A stretch of 64,000 nt of DNA from Intestinibacillus massiliensis (GTDB lineage Bacteria > Bacillota > Clostridia > Oscillospirales > Butyricicoccaceae), in contig JAJUJC010000001.1 in the NCBI GenBank assembly GCA_029267335.1, positions 372,001-436,000 of the forward strand, read 5' to 3'. The position numbers and the translations under genes were made by a program. Shown here piece after piece: positions 46,844 to 55,443 of this stretch. Below the pieces are notes generated by a model. The model ran no database searches, was not told where the DNA came from, and saw only the letters and a list, made by a program, of their open reading frames with translations. Numbering within the stretch: the first letter of the stretch is position 1; each line of letters starts with the position of its first letter.

Positions 46844-47530
46844 TCAGCACATTGCGGCCGCGAGTTTGATAACCAGCTCATTTGCATACCGATACGCCAT
46901 GAGATAGTCAATCGTTTGCTGCTCCAGTCCGGCTTTGCTGCGGATGGTTTGGATCGCCGCCTGCACGGTCGAAACGTTATCCGGCATCCACGAAATGCCA
47001 AGCGTTTTCAAAATGCCCTTGGCATAAGCAACGCCGAACTTACGCTGCTCCTCTGGCGCGTCGAAAATCCAGCGATCCTCAGAGTCGAGAAAGCCTGCTT
47101 CCAGAATGACTGCAGGACAGACCGTCTCTCGGATAAAGCCGAAGTAGTCCCGTCCCTCGTCGTTGACGCGGATCTTGAGCCCGCGGCTGTTCTGTCCGAT
47201 TCGAATGACCTCCTGCTCGATATTATATGCAAGCTCCTTGCCCTTGCCGCCATAGCGTGTGTGGTAGACCTCAAAGCCGTCACCACCCCCTGCGTTGATA
47301 TGGATGTCCACCGCAACATCAGGGTCATATGCGTTACACTCGCGAATTTCTTCACTCAAACGGTCGTTCTCGTCCTTTTCACGGCTCATGTTCACGTTTA
47401 CTTTGTGCCGTACGAGTTCCGCTTTGCAGTAAAGTGCCATCGACAGCGCGAGATTCTTTTCCATCATCCCATTGCCTGTCGCACCCGAATCACTGCCGCC
47501 ATGCCCCACGCCAATAAACACCTTTGCCAT
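46844..47530 (-). CDS. N-acetylmuramoyl-L-alanine amidase (Amidase_3), no signal peptide
   Basis: A 228-residue zinc amidase. The Amidase_3 fold is visible: VFIGVGHGGSDSGATGNG (Zn His), EKNLALSMAL (Zn Glu), VDIHINAGGGDG (Zn His) and VILEAGFLDSEDR (catalytic Glu). About 55 helical residues follow the catalytic domain. There is no signal peptide or cell-wall repeat, so it is either released by lysis, like an endolysin, or exported otherwise. No phage genes are near, so a prophage origin is not supported by context. AAAGGAGG precedes the ATG. Confidence 0.92.
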   Translation of the reverse strand: MAKVFIGVGHGGSDSGATGNGMMEKNLALSMALYCKAELVRHKVNVNMSREKDENDRLSEEIRECNAYDPDVAVDIHINAGGGDGFEVYHTRYGGKGKELAYNIEQEVIRIGQNSRGLKIRVNDEGRDYFGFIRETVCPAVILEAGFLDSEDRWIFDAPEEQRKFGVAYAKGILKTLGISWMPDNVSTVQAAIQTIRSKAGLEQQTIDYLMAYRYANELVIKLAAAMC

Positions 47531-47668
47531 ACCGTGTTCCTCCTTTGTACCGTTTGGCTTACCGAACCAGTATATGCGGTGACAGGGCGCGTGTGTCCTG
47601 CGGTTTTTTCTGGTACTGCGCTGCTATCGGTTTCCAATACATCGCAATAACGTATTTTTTGGAATTAC

Positions 47669-47697
47669 TTGCAACCGGTGTTCAAATCGTGTATCAT
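47669..47697 (+). promoter_or_regulatory. Promoter of the GGDEF gene
   Basis: TTGCAA (47669-47674) and TATCAT (47692-47697) with a 17-base spacer, giving a leader of over 100 bases before the GGDEF gene. Confidence 0.65.
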
Positions 47698-47811
47698 ATT
47701 CTACAGAATCTGCTTGCGGATATATCGTGTGATGTGCGGTGCCGCGCGCGGGTTTTGGGGTTGGCGGACACAAGCCACACGCGCCATCATATGACAGGAG
47801 CATCATCTTTT

Positions 47812-48696
47812 ATGAAAACGATTTATACGCAGGCCGAAGCAAAAGCGATGATTGAGTTTGCACAGGAGGATTGTGATATTGTTCGTCTTGTGATGCCGAC
47901 CGCACAGCATGTCTGTGAGATCGGATCTGCGGCGGAAACGCAAGAACTGTGCACAAATTTCTGGAATCGCCGTGAACGCTGCGAAAACTGCACCTCTAAC
48001 CGTGCCCTGCAAACCAAGGGCAAGGCGCTCAAGCTGGAGGCACTGCGCGGCAAAACCTATCTGGTCATTTCCAAATATATGGAAATCGACGGCGTGCCGC
48101 GTGTTCTGGAGATGATTTCCGATGTTTCCGAAGATATGACCTTGGACTCCGACCAAAAGAACGAGCTTGCGCATATCATTCGCAGCTACAATCGTCTGCT
48201 CATCACCGATCCCCTGACGCATGCCTATAACCGCCGCTTTTTGGATGACCATTTTGTCCCTTCGCTGAACTGCTGTCACGATCCGTACGCGGGCATCCAT
48301 CTAGCGCTCATGGATATTGACTCGTTTAAGCACATCAACGACACCTACGGTCATGCCGCGGGTGATTTGGTGCTCAAGGATGTTGCGTCCTTCTGGCGGC
48401 TGCACTTTGACTCCCGAGAGGCAAACCGTGAGCGGCTCGTCATTCGTTTGGGTGGCGATGAAATTCTGATCGTCGCATGTGGAATGCCGTTTGAAGAATT
48501 CCACACCTATGTTCTGCGCTGTTACGAATACATGCGCAAAGTGTGCTATTACAAGGAAAAAATTCATTTCCAGTTCAGTGTCAGTATCGGTTTCTCCTCA
48601 AGTGAAGCATTTGAGGACGACTGGACATGGTCACAGCTCTTGGAGGCTGCCGACCGCGACATGTATACCTGCAAACGGCTGCGCAAGCAGCGATAA
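47812..48696 (+). CDS. GGDEF-domain protein with a Cys-rich N-terminal sensor-like domain
   Basis: A 294-residue soluble protein. Residues 1-115 contain Cys21, Cys35 and a cluster C47-x9-C57-x2-C60 in a PAS-like context (ISKYMEIDGVPRVLEMISDVSEDM), which could bind iron-sulfur, zinc or heme. A helix then leads into a full GGDEF domain: RSYNRLLITDPLTHAYNRRF, ALMDIDSFKHINDTYGHAAGD, and RLGGDEILIV, followed by SIGFSSSEAF and ADRDMYTCK. The signature is GGDEI, and no RxxD inhibitory site is present five residues upstream, so product inhibition is unlikely. It is the only intact GGDEF gene in this window. AGGAG lies 11 bases before the ATG. Confidence 0.9.
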   Translation: MKTIYTQAEAKAMIEFAQEDCDIVRLVMPTAQHVCEIGSAAETQELCTNFWNRRERCENCTSNRALQTKGKALKLEALRGKTYLVISKYMEIDGVPRVLEMISDVSEDMTLDSDQKNELAHIIRSYNRLLITDPLTHAYNRRFLDDHFVPSLNCCHDPYAGIHLALMDIDSFKHINDTYGHAAGDLVLKDVASFWRLHFDSREANRERLVIRLGGDEILIVACGMPFEEFHTYVLRCYEYMRKVCYYKEKIHFQFSVSIGFSSSEAFEDDWTWSQLLEAADRDMYTCKRLRKQR

Positions 48697-48712
48697 CGAC
48701 CGCTTTTACCCG

Positions 48713-48748
48713 CAAAAAGGCGATGACTGAAATGTCATCGCCTTTTTT
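48713..48748. terminator. Bidirectional intrinsic terminator
   Basis: An AAAAAGGCGATGAC stem with a 6-base loop and T-run separates the GGDEF gene from the convergent ABC transporter. Confidence 0.92.
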
Positions 48749-48764
48749 ATGCCGCAGAGCAGAT

Positions 48765-49538
48765 TTAATTTCCGCATTCGATCGAAATTTTATCAAACAG
48801 AGAGAGCACGTCCTCTACGCGCAGTGCGGCTTTTTCCTCGCCGCTGCGGTCGAAGATCGCACGCCCCTCATGCATCATGAGCACGCGAGAGCCGTATTCG
48901 ACCGCGTACCGCAGGTTGTGCGTGACCATGACCGTCGTCAGCCCCTTGCTGCGCACAATCTTATCGGTCAGTTCCATGATGGTATCTGCGGTTTTGGGAT
49001 CGAGCGCCGCCGTGTGCTCGTCGAGAATGAGGAAGTCGATCGGCGTAAGCGTGCTCATGACGAGTGCCATCGCCTGTCGCTGCCCGCCGGACAGCACGCC
49101 GACCCGCGTATGCATCTTATCCTCGAGCCCCAGTCCGATATCCGCAAGCAACGCACGATAGACGTCGTACCGTTTGCGGTTCACGCCGTGCTGTAGACCA
49201 AACATGCCGTTTTTATGGTCAGCAAGCGACATATTTTCATAGATCGTCAGGTTCTGGCACGTGCCAGCCGCAGGATTCTGAAAGACACGCCCGATGTAGC
49301 GTGCGCGCACATGTTCCTTCTGCATGGTAATATCCCTGCCGTCGAGAATGATGTGTCCCCCGTCGATTGGAATCGAACCGCAAATGATGTTGAGCATCGA
49401 GGTCTTGCCCGAACCGTTCGAGCCGACGACGGAAACGAATTCGCCCGCGTCGATCGACAGATTGAACCTATCGAACAGACACATTTCATTGACCGTGCCG
49501 GTATTGTAATTTTTGGTAATGTCACGCAGCTCAAGCAC
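48765..49538 (-). CDS. trpZ: Tryptophan-type ABC transporter ATPase (TrpZ-like)
   Basis: A 257-residue ABC ATPase: Walker A GSNGSGKTSMLNII, Q-loop VFQNPAAGTCQNLTIYENM, signature LSGGQRQAMALVMSTL, Walker B DFLILDEHTAALD and VTHNLRYA. Walker B has EHTAALD, not EPTSALD, as is common in this transporter type. The start is GTG at 49538, with GGGAGG upstream, overlapping the permease stop by 8 bases. It powers the TrpXYZ-type importer, assigned by the T-box at 51638-51905. Confidence 0.88.
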   Translation of the reverse strand: MLELRDITKNYNTGTVNEMCLFDRFNLSIDAGEFVSVVGSNGSGKTSMLNIICGSIPIDGGHIILDGRDITMQKEHVRARYIGRVFQNPAAGTCQNLTIYENMSLADHKNGMFGLQHGVNRKRYDVYRALLADIGLGLEDKMHTRVGVLSGGQRQAMALVMSTLTPIDFLILDEHTAALDPKTADTIMELTDKIVRSKGLTTVMVTHNLRYAVEYGSRVLMMHEGRAIFDRSGEEKAALRVEDVLSLFDKISIECGN

Positions 49539-50421
49539 GTTTGCCGCCTCCCTTCTTCTGTCCGTTCAGGTGTGTTCCCGCGAGCACGAGCAGCAGCAGA
49601 CCTGCGGTCAGCAGCTTCATGATGTTCGGGTTCACACCGCGGTCGAGGATGAACGCGATGACCGCACGGTAGAGCGCCGCACCGACGAGCACCATCGTGG
49701 TCGCGCGCAGGCGCACGCGGCGGAAGAGCGCGGCACCGATGATGACCATCGCAAGACCCATGACGATCGTACCAGTGCCCATCGCAATGTCGAACACGCG
49801 CTGCTGCTGACACAGCACCGCACCGGACAGCGCGGCAAGTGCATTTGCGATTGCCAGACCAACGATCTTAACGCTGCCCTGATCGCGACCCAGATAGGTC
49901 ACGAAAAGCGCGTTGTCGCCTACGCCGCGCAGCAGCAGACCGGATTTGGTCGACAGATACCAATCCAGTACAAATTTGCATACGAGCGCAAGCGCAAACG
50001 CAACGAGTACCGTACCGTATCCCGGCGCCGCCTGCTCCAGCATACCGCCGACACCGCTCGAAAAAATGCTGTCGTTGTTGAAAACCGGCAGATTTGGTGC
50101 GCCAGCGATCATCAGATTAACGGAGTAGAGCGCGGTCATCGTGATAATACCGCTGAGCAGATCCTTCACACCGAGCTTGACATGGATCACGCCGGTGACG
50201 ACTCCTGCGAGTGCGCCCGCGACCATCGCCACAAGCAGCGTCAGCCACGGATTCCAACCCAGTGTCACCAATCGCGCCGTGATCGCCGCGCCAAGCGGAA
50301 ACGTGCCGTCGACCGACAAATCCGGAAAATCCAGAATTTTATAGGTGATGTAGACGCCGAGTGCCATCAGTGCGAAGATAAATCCCTGCTCCAGAAAGCC
50401 CACGATCAGACCGATTGACAT
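49531..50421 (-). CDS. trpY: Tryptophan-type ABC transporter permease (TrpY-like)
   Basis: A 296-residue permease of the branched-chain/nucleoside type with about eight to nine hydrophobic segments. It opens GFLEQGFIFALMALGVYITYKILDFPDLSVDGTF and has LRGVGDNALFVTYLGRDQGSVKIVGLAIANALAALSGAV, typical of the ABC permeases paired with PF04392 binding proteins. GGAGGG precedes the ATG. It stands between the binding protein, 73 bases upstream, and the ATPase. Confidence 0.88.
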   Translation of the reverse strand: MSIGLIVGFLEQGFIFALMALGVYITYKILDFPDLSVDGTFPLGAAITARLVTLGWNPWLTLLVAMVAGALAGVVTGVIHVKLGVKDLLSGIITMTALYSVNLMIAGAPNLPVFNNDSIFSSGVGGMLEQAAPGYGTVLVAFALALVCKFVLDWYLSTKSGLLLRGVGDNALFVTYLGRDQGSVKIVGLAIANALAALSGAVLCQQQRVFDIAMGTGTIVMGLAMVIIGAALFRRVRLRATTMVLVGAALYRAVIAFILDRGVNPNIMKLLTAGLLLLVLAGTHLNGQKKGGGKRA

Positions 50422-50461
50422 AACATATTCCCTCCGCTGTTGTCATCGAAACAGCAAGCAA

Positions 50462-50480
50462 GCCGCGCAATTTGCGCGGC
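50462..50480 (-). other. Intercistronic GC hairpin in the trpXYZ mRNA
   Basis: An almost perfect palindrome with GCCGCGCA / TGCGCGGC arms lies between trpX and trpY with only a few Ts after it. It may reduce read-through or protect the upstream mRNA so that the binding protein is made in excess. Confidence 0.45.
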
Positions 50481-50494
50481 AACCTGCCTGTGAT

Positions 50495-51541
50495 TTATTC
50501 GTGCTTGTTCGCATCCTTATATGCGTCCGGCAGCGTCAGCCCGAGCTTTGCAAGCGCGGTGGTATTGACATCCGCAGAAAACTCGGTGACGGTCTCAAAC
50601 GGCATCTTGGTGATGTCCTGTCCGCCGAGCACCTTTGCCGCCATCGCGCCTGCCTGCTTGCCCAGTGCCACGTAATCGATGCCCTCGGAAGCGAGGCAGC
50701 CGTTTTTGACCTGCTCCACTTCGGAGCCGAACACCGGAATACCCGCCGCATTTGCCTTGTCAAGCTCGGTCGCGAGTGCGGAAACCACGGTGTTATCAGT
50801 CAAGTTGACGAAACAGTCGACCTTCGCTGCAAGCGACTGCGCCGCAAGCGCAACATCCGCGGTCGTCGCAATGCCGGAGGTCTCGATGGAGAAGCCGTAC
50901 TGCGGCGCAGCTGCTTTATAGAGCTTGATCTGCGCTTCAGAGTTTACTTCGCCGGTCGAAAAGAGAATGCCGATTTTCTTTGCGTTCGGCAGGAACGCGC
51001 GAATCATCTGGAGCTGCTTTTCCGCCGGAATCAGATCGGACACGCCTGTGATTGTCTTGCCGCTCTTCCCATCCTCGCCGGTCAACCCCGCGCCGACCGG
51101 ATCAGAGACTGCGACGTATACGACCGGCGTGTGCGCCTTTTCCGCCGCCGCATAGGCAAACTGTGCGGCAGGCGTCGCAATCGCCGCGATCATATCAACC
51201 TTGGACGACACAAACTGCGTTGCAATCTGCTGCGACATGGAGGTGTCCGCCTGCGAGTTCTGATAGACGAACTCGATGTTTTTGCCCTCTTCATATCCGT
51301 TTTCCTTGAGCCCTTCGATGAAGCCCTCACGGCAGTTGTCGAGCGACGGATGGTTTGCAAACTGCGAAATACCGATCTTGTAGACCTTGTCGGCGGTGTC
51401 CTGCTGTGCGGTGCTCTGCGTCGTGTCCTGCTTCGCCGGTTCGATGCCCGCGGCAGCCGAGCCGCAGCCCACGAGTGTACCCGTCATTGTCATAGCCGCC
51501 AGTGCAAGCGCGATCATTTTAGAAAAATTTTTGTGAAACAT
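50495..51541 (-). CDS. trpX: Tryptophan-type ABC substrate-binding lipoprotein (TrpX-like)
   Basis: A 348-residue lipoprotein: basic start, hydrophobic signal segment and lipobox LVGCGS. The mature part is a periplasmic-binding-protein domain of PF04392 (YKIGISQFANHPSLDNCREGFIEGL, VVYVAVSDPVGAGL, KKIGILFSTGEVNSEAQIKLYKAAA). These proteins bind amino acids or related compounds; tryptophan is supported here by the upstream UGG T-box. It is followed by the permease and ATPase. Confidence 0.9.
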   Translation of the reverse strand: MFHKNFSKMIALALAAMTMTGTLVGCGSAAAGIEPAKQDTTQSTAQQDTADKVYKIGISQFANHPSLDNCREGFIEGLKENGYEEGKNIEFVYQNSQADTSMSQQIATQFVSSKVDMIAAIATPAAQFAYAAAEKAHTPVVYVAVSDPVGAGLTGEDGKSGKTITGVSDLIPAEKQLQMIRAFLPNAKKIGILFSTGEVNSEAQIKLYKAAAPQYGFSIETSGIATTADVALAAQSLAAKVDCFVNLTDNTVVSALATELDKANAAGIPVFGSEVEQVKNGCLASEGIDYVALGKQAGAMAAKVLGGQDITKMPFETVTEFSADVNTTALAKLGLTLPDAYKDANKHE

Positions 51542-51637
51542 GATGATTACCCCTTTATCGTTCGTTCTGTTTGATTGATTACCCTCTTACAGACGAACAC
51601 GCCATCGTAAAACCATCTTTTTTACCCTCCAGACAAA

Positions 51638-51673
51638 CAAAAAAGCTCTTGCCCCATACAATGGGACAAGAGC
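51638..51673 (-). terminator. T-box terminator of trpXYZ
   Basis: On the minus strand GCTCTTGTCCC pairs with GGGGCAAGAGC, followed by six Ts. It lies next to the T-box sequence, so pairing of an uncharged tRNA-Trp should prevent it from forming. Confidence 0.9.
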
Positions 51674-51905
51674 AAAATAACTCCTGCGGTACCACCCAAA
51701 TTGATCGCAAAGCGACCCACTCAGCCATGCACGAACATGCACGCTCCCAAATAACGGCAGGAACCGTCGGCGCCTACTCTCTGCTGATTTCAGGCCGCCC
51801 TCCTGAGTCCATTCCACCGACGCGCAGCCGCTGTGATCACACCACCCACAGCTCTCTTTGTGCTTTGCAGTTCCGTGTACTTCTCTCAGTCATTGGTTTA
51901 ACGTG
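51638..51905 (-). ncRNA. T-box leader with a tryptophan (UGG) specifier
   Basis: The conserved T-box sequence GGGTGGTACCGCAGG (51681-51697 region) and a following terminator are clear. Upstream, stem I shows AGAGAAGTA on the 5' side and GGTGGAATGGACTCAG on the 3' side; in the usual position after GAA, the codon is UGG (51809-51811), specifying tRNA-Trp. The AGAGAGC motif of the stem I apex is also present. Low charged tRNA-Trp should therefore raise expression of the three ABC transporter genes. Confidence 0.93.
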
Positions 51906-51909
51906 TTTT

Positions 51910-51938
51910 ATATTATGCTGTTTTTCTCGCGTTGTCAA
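51910..51938 (-). promoter_or_regulatory. Promoter of the trpXYZ T-box operon
   Basis: Minus strand TTGACA (51933-51938, perfect) and TAATAT (51910-51915) with a 17-base spacer directly precede the T-box leader. Confidence 0.75.
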
Positions 51939-51945
51939 GTGGTTT

Positions 51946-53514
51946 TTATAAAAACGTAAAAATTCCCGTGCGCGACGAACGCGTGACACGCCGCGCGATG
52001 TAGGAGCGCACATCCACGCCAAGCAGCTGCAGCAGCGCCCAGTCGAGCAGTGCTGCACTGCAAGCGGCCAGCAATACCGCAAGCCACTGGCTGCCCGCGA
52101 TGCCGAGAAGCGCAGTGTAAAACACGCGTACCCAAAGACAGACCGTTGCACCGCACAGCAGCGGCACAACCAGTGTGTGCCCCAGACGCAGGCGGTAACC
52201 GGTTTTTCGCCGCAGTCCCCACAGGTTGGCAAGTACGACCGGCAGCGGACTGATGAGCATGCTCAGGATATAGCCGTAAATTTGCAGCTCCGACCGCGCC
52301 GCGAGCACCCATGTCAGCCCAAGCTGTAGCACCTCACCGCATACCGCTGCAATCGCGGCACGCCGCTGTGCACCGATCCCACCGAGCAGCGACGCCGTCA
52401 TCATCTGGTAATAGCTGAACACCGCTGCCGCGCCCAAAAGCGCCATATATGGCAACGGGATCGTCTGCCCAAAGCACACACGCGCGAGGCTTGGCGACAA
52501 GGGGACGAGCGCCGCGGTCGTGGGGATGGCGATGAGTCCGGTCACGGTCATCGCCTTGTCGGTCAGCGCGCGCACACGCGGCATGTCGCCGCGCGCCTGT
52601 GCCGCCGTGATGCTCGGCACGAGCACGATACCGACGGCGCTGATCAGCGCGATCGGCAGCAAGATCAGCGGCGATGCCATTCCTGAGATCACACCGAGTG
52701 CGGACAGTGCCGCGCTCTCGCTCATGCCGGACACGACTAGCCGCTGTGGCAGGATCACCGAGCCTGCGGAGGAAATGAGATTGATAAGCACCGCCGCGAT
52801 CGACAGTGGGGCGGCAATGTCGAGCACATGACGCAGCAGCCCGGGATCGGCGCGCGTCCGCGCCAGTTTGCCGAAGTGCTTACGATACAAAATACCAAGA
52901 AAGGAGGAGGAAAAGCACTCGCTGACCGCCATGCCGAGCATAATCAGCGCGGCGATTCTGCCGTAATCTCCCTTTCCGAACAGTGCGAGCAGTGTAATGA
53001 CTGCAACAATGCGCACGATCTGCTCGCCGCTTTCGCTCACAGCGGCATACTGTACACGCCCTGTACCCACAAACAGCGATTTGATAATGTTCTCGAAACC
53101 GGTGAGGAACAGGCAGATGAGCATGATCGGCAGCGCAGCGGCGGTGCGCACATCCCCGAGCAGACGCGTCGCGATGAAGTGATGTCCCGGCAACACGACC
53201 GCAGCGCATAGAGTGAAAATCGTCACAAAAATGCCGACTGCATAGCGCGCGAGCGGGCGGATCTGCTCCGGTTTTCCCTGTGCGAGCTTCGCAGAGCTGA
53301 GGCGCGAGCATGCCATCGTGACCCCTGCGAGGCTCGCCGCGTTGACGACCGTGTAGGCGGAAAACACGAGCCGATACACGCCTAGACCCTCCGCCCCTGC
53401 AAACCGTGACAGCGCAATACGATAGAAGAACCCCAGTGCCTGTAATCCCACATTCGACAGTGCCATGACCGCCGCACTATATAAAAAAGTTCGTTTGTCG
53501 ATCCTCACCCGCAT
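51946..53514 (-). CDS. MOP-superfamily polysaccharide flippase (SpoVB/MurJ-like)
   Basis: A 522-residue membrane protein with about 12-14 hydrophobic segments. It opens FLYSAAVMALSNVGLQALGFFYRIALSRFAGAEGLGVYRLV, the pattern of the SpoVB/stage V sporulation B group, and includes GFENIIKSLFVGTGRVQ. Such proteins flip lipid-linked polysaccharide units, in SpoVB for spore cortex synthesis. The start at 53514 has GGGGAG upstream; longer frames run into the tgt terminator region. It lies after tgt with a terminator between, so it probably has its own promoter. Sporulation-specific use is inferred from family and spo0A elsewhere in the window. Confidence 0.87.
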   Translation of the reverse strand: MRVRIDKRTFLYSAAVMALSNVGLQALGFFYRIALSRFAGAEGLGVYRLVFSAYTVVNAASLAGVTMACSRLSSAKLAQGKPEQIRPLARYAVGIFVTIFTLCAAVVLPGHHFIATRLLGDVRTAAALPIMLICLFLTGFENIIKSLFVGTGRVQYAAVSESGEQIVRIVAVITLLALFGKGDYGRIAALIMLGMAVSECFSSSFLGILYRKHFGKLARTRADPGLLRHVLDIAAPLSIAAVLINLISSAGSVILPQRLVVSGMSESAALSALGVISGMASPLILLPIALISAVGIVLVPSITAAQARGDMPRVRALTDKAMTVTGLIAIPTTAALVPLSPSLARVCFGQTIPLPYMALLGAAAVFSYYQMMTASLLGGIGAQRRAAIAAVCGEVLQLGLTWVLAARSELQIYGYILSMLISPLPVVLANLWGLRRKTGYRLRLGHTLVVPLLCGATVCLWVRVFYTALLGIAGSQWLAVLLAACSAALLDWALLQLLGVDVRSYIARRVTRSSRTGIFTFL

Positions 53515-53591
53515 TTCAACTCCCCGCCCGCGGCACAGCCGCTTCCTGCAACAAGATATGTCCTGTCCGGATGAGATAGACCGAGAAACGC

Positions 53592-53619
53592 AAAAAAGAG
53601 GACGCAATGCGTCCCCTTT
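53592..53619 (-). terminator. Intrinsic terminator after tgt
   Basis: A GGGGACGCA / TGCGTCCTC stem and six Ts on the minus strand follow the tgt stop within a few bases. Confidence 0.9.
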
Positions 53620-53623
53620 CGGG

Positions 53624-54766
53624 CTAGATTCTCTTGGCAAGCCGCTCGCTGTATGCGGCGCGGAACTGCCCGAACGTGCCTGCGTCAAGTTCTGCACGGA
53701 TACGCTCCATCAGGTGATTATAGAACCACAAATTGTGCATGACCAGCAGACGCTGCGACAGCATTTCTCCGCTCTTGAGCAGGTGGCGCAGATACGCGCG
53801 GCTGAAACGACGGCACGTTGGGCACTGGCAGCCCTCCTCAATCGGGCGGTCGTCGGTCTGGTACTTCGCGTTCTGGATGTTCAGGATGCCATTCCATGTG
53901 AACAGATGCCCGTGGCGAGCGTTGCGTGTTGGCATAACACAGTCAAAGAAGTCCACACCGCGCGCGACACCCTCGATGATGTTGGACGGCGTGCCGACAC
54001 CCATGAGGTAGCGCGGTTTATTGACCGGCGCATGCGGAAGCACCACATCGAGCACATGATACATCGTTTCAGTGCTTTCACCGACCGCGAGACCGCCGAT
54101 GGCATAGCCCGGCAGGTCGAGCGCCGCGATGTCATGCATATGCTGCACACGCAAATCATCGTATGTGCCACCCTGATTGATGCCGAACAGCAGCTGATGC
54201 GGGTTCACCGTATCGGGCAGGCTGTTAAGCCGCGCCAACTCCGCTTTGCAGCGGGCAAGCCAACGCGTCGTGCGCGCGATAGAGTCCACAACATACTCGC
54301 GCGGCGCGGGGTTCTCGATGCACTCATCGAACGCCATCGCAATATCCGAGCCCAGATTGGACTGGATGCGCATACTTTCTTCCGGTCCCATGAAAATTTT
54401 GCGACCGTCGACATGGGAATTGAAATAGACACCCTCCTCTTTGATTTTGCGCAGATCAGCGAGCGAAAACACCTGAAATCCGCCTGAATCCGTCAGCATC
54501 GGGCCGTCCCACTGCATAAAACGGTGCAGTCCGCCCATCTGGCGCACGATCTGGTCGCCGGGACGCACATGCAGGTGGTAGGTGTTGGACAACTCGATCT
54601 GGCAGCCCAGCTCCTTGAGGTCGAACGCATCGACCGCACCCTTGATCGCGCCCGCCGTACCGACATTCTGGAACACCGGCGTCTGCACCGCGCCGTGTGC
54701 GGTCATAAAAACGCCGCGGCGTGCCTTTCCTTCGGTCTTTAAAAGTTCAAAGCTTCCTATTTGCAT
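53624..54766 (-). CDS. tgt: Queuine tRNA-ribosyltransferase
   Basis: A 380-residue TIM-barrel enzyme that swaps guanine 34 of tRNAs with GUN anticodons for the queuosine base preQ1. It has MLTDSGGFQVFSL (catalytic Asp), GGLAVGES, the second Asp in FDCVMPTRNARHG, and the zinc site CQCPTCRRFSRAYLRHL with a later His. The ATG at 54766, four codons in from the first, has AGGAAA at good spacing. A promoter is at 54798-54826, and no preQ1 riboswitch fits in the short leader. queA and other queuosine genes are not adjacent. Confidence 0.97.
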   Translation of the reverse strand: MQIGSFELLKTEGKARRGVFMTAHGAVQTPVFQNVGTAGAIKGAVDAFDLKELGCQIELSNTYHLHVRPGDQIVRQMGGLHRFMQWDGPMLTDSGGFQVFSLADLRKIKEEGVYFNSHVDGRKIFMGPEESMRIQSNLGSDIAMAFDECIENPAPREYVVDSIARTTRWLARCKAELARLNSLPDTVNPHQLLFGINQGGTYDDLRVQHMHDIAALDLPGYAIGGLAVGESTETMYHVLDVVLPHAPVNKPRYLMGVGTPSNIIEGVARGVDFFDCVMPTRNARHGHLFTWNGILNIQNAKYQTDDRPIEEGCQCPTCRRFSRAYLRHLLKSGEMLSQRLLVMHNLWFYNHLMERIRAELDAGTFGQFRAAYSERLAKRI

Positions 54767-54797
54767 GATTTTCCTCATTTAAATTTGTTTTAGTGGT

Positions 54798-54826
54798 AGT
54801 ATATCACAGTTTTTACGATTTTTCAA
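54798..54826 (-). promoter_or_regulatory. Promoter of tgt
   Basis: Minus strand TTGAAA (54821-54826) and TATACT (54798-54803) are 17 bases apart. The leader is only about 25 bases. Confidence 0.75.
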
Positions 54827-54834
54827 GGAAAAGC

Positions 54835-54854
54835 GGGACGGCATATGCCGTCCC
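54835..54854 (-). terminator. Terminator at the end of the pil operon
   Basis: A perfect palindrome, GGGACGGCATATGCCGTCCC, followed by GCTTTTCC lies just after pilO on the minus strand. Confidence 0.75.
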
Positions 54855-54861
54855 ACGGAAA

Positions 54862-55443
54862 TCACTTGCGGTTTTCAAAATAGGTGATTGAGAGCGTAAC
54901 GGTCACGCCACCCGCCGACAATGTGGACGTATATCCCGCCGGTGCCGCCTCAGGCAGCACCGGTGCAAAGGAGATCGTTCCGATGTGGCAGCGATACGGA
55001 CCATCATGTAGACGCTGGACCACTCGGCTCGCCTGCGCATAGCCAGGTGCGGTGAAAGTGACATCAATCACGCGGCGCACCACATTGCCCTCTTCCGGCA
55101 TCGCGACCGGTTGAAAGCTGAGCTGATAGGTGGACGCATCCGCCATTACGCCGTTGAGTAGCGAGATAACCCCCTGCAAGTTATCATATGCAGGCGTCTG
55201 CTGCGCCCAGGCAGCGGTCTTGTGGATTTCCTCCAGTGCGGCGCGCATCTCCTGAAGCTGCTTCGCTTTCGCCGTAACAAGTGTGAGCTCATCGTCAGCG
55301 TCCACCTGTTCGATGCGAATCCGTTCCATTTCCGCCAAAAGCGGTTTGTGTACACACCAAAAATACAGACCGCACAGCAAAACAACCGCCATGATGACCA
55401 GAAGCACCTTTTCGCGCATGCTGAATTGTTTCGAAAGCCCCAT
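54862..55443 (-). CDS. pilO: PilO-like type IV pilus assembly protein
   Basis: A 193-residue bitopic membrane protein: one N-terminal hydrophobic segment (VLLVIMAVVLLCGLYFWCVH, about 14-33), a coiled-coil stretch (IRIEQVDADDELTLVTAKAKQLQEMRAALEEI, charged and heptad-like) and a C-terminal ferredoxin-like domain. This layout is that of PilO, which with PilN and PilM forms the inner alignment complex of the pilus machine. The ATG overlaps the last base of the pilN stop (TGATG). It is the last gene of the pilus operon. Confidence 0.85.
   Translation of the reverse strand: MGLSKQFSMREKVLLVIMAVVLLCGLYFWCVHKPLLAEMERIRIEQVDADDELTLVTAKAKQLQEMRAALEEIHKTAAWAQQTPAYDNLQGVISLLNGVMADASTYQLSFQPVAMPEEGNVVRRVIDVTFTAPGYAQASRVVQRLHDGPYRCHIGTISFAPVLPEAAPAGYTSTLSAGGVTVTLSITYFENRK

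Noticed and set aside
54767-54800. preQ1 riboswitch before tgt
   Set aside because: The leader is about 25 bases long, too short for a preQ1 aptamer, and lacks the conserved A-rich tail.
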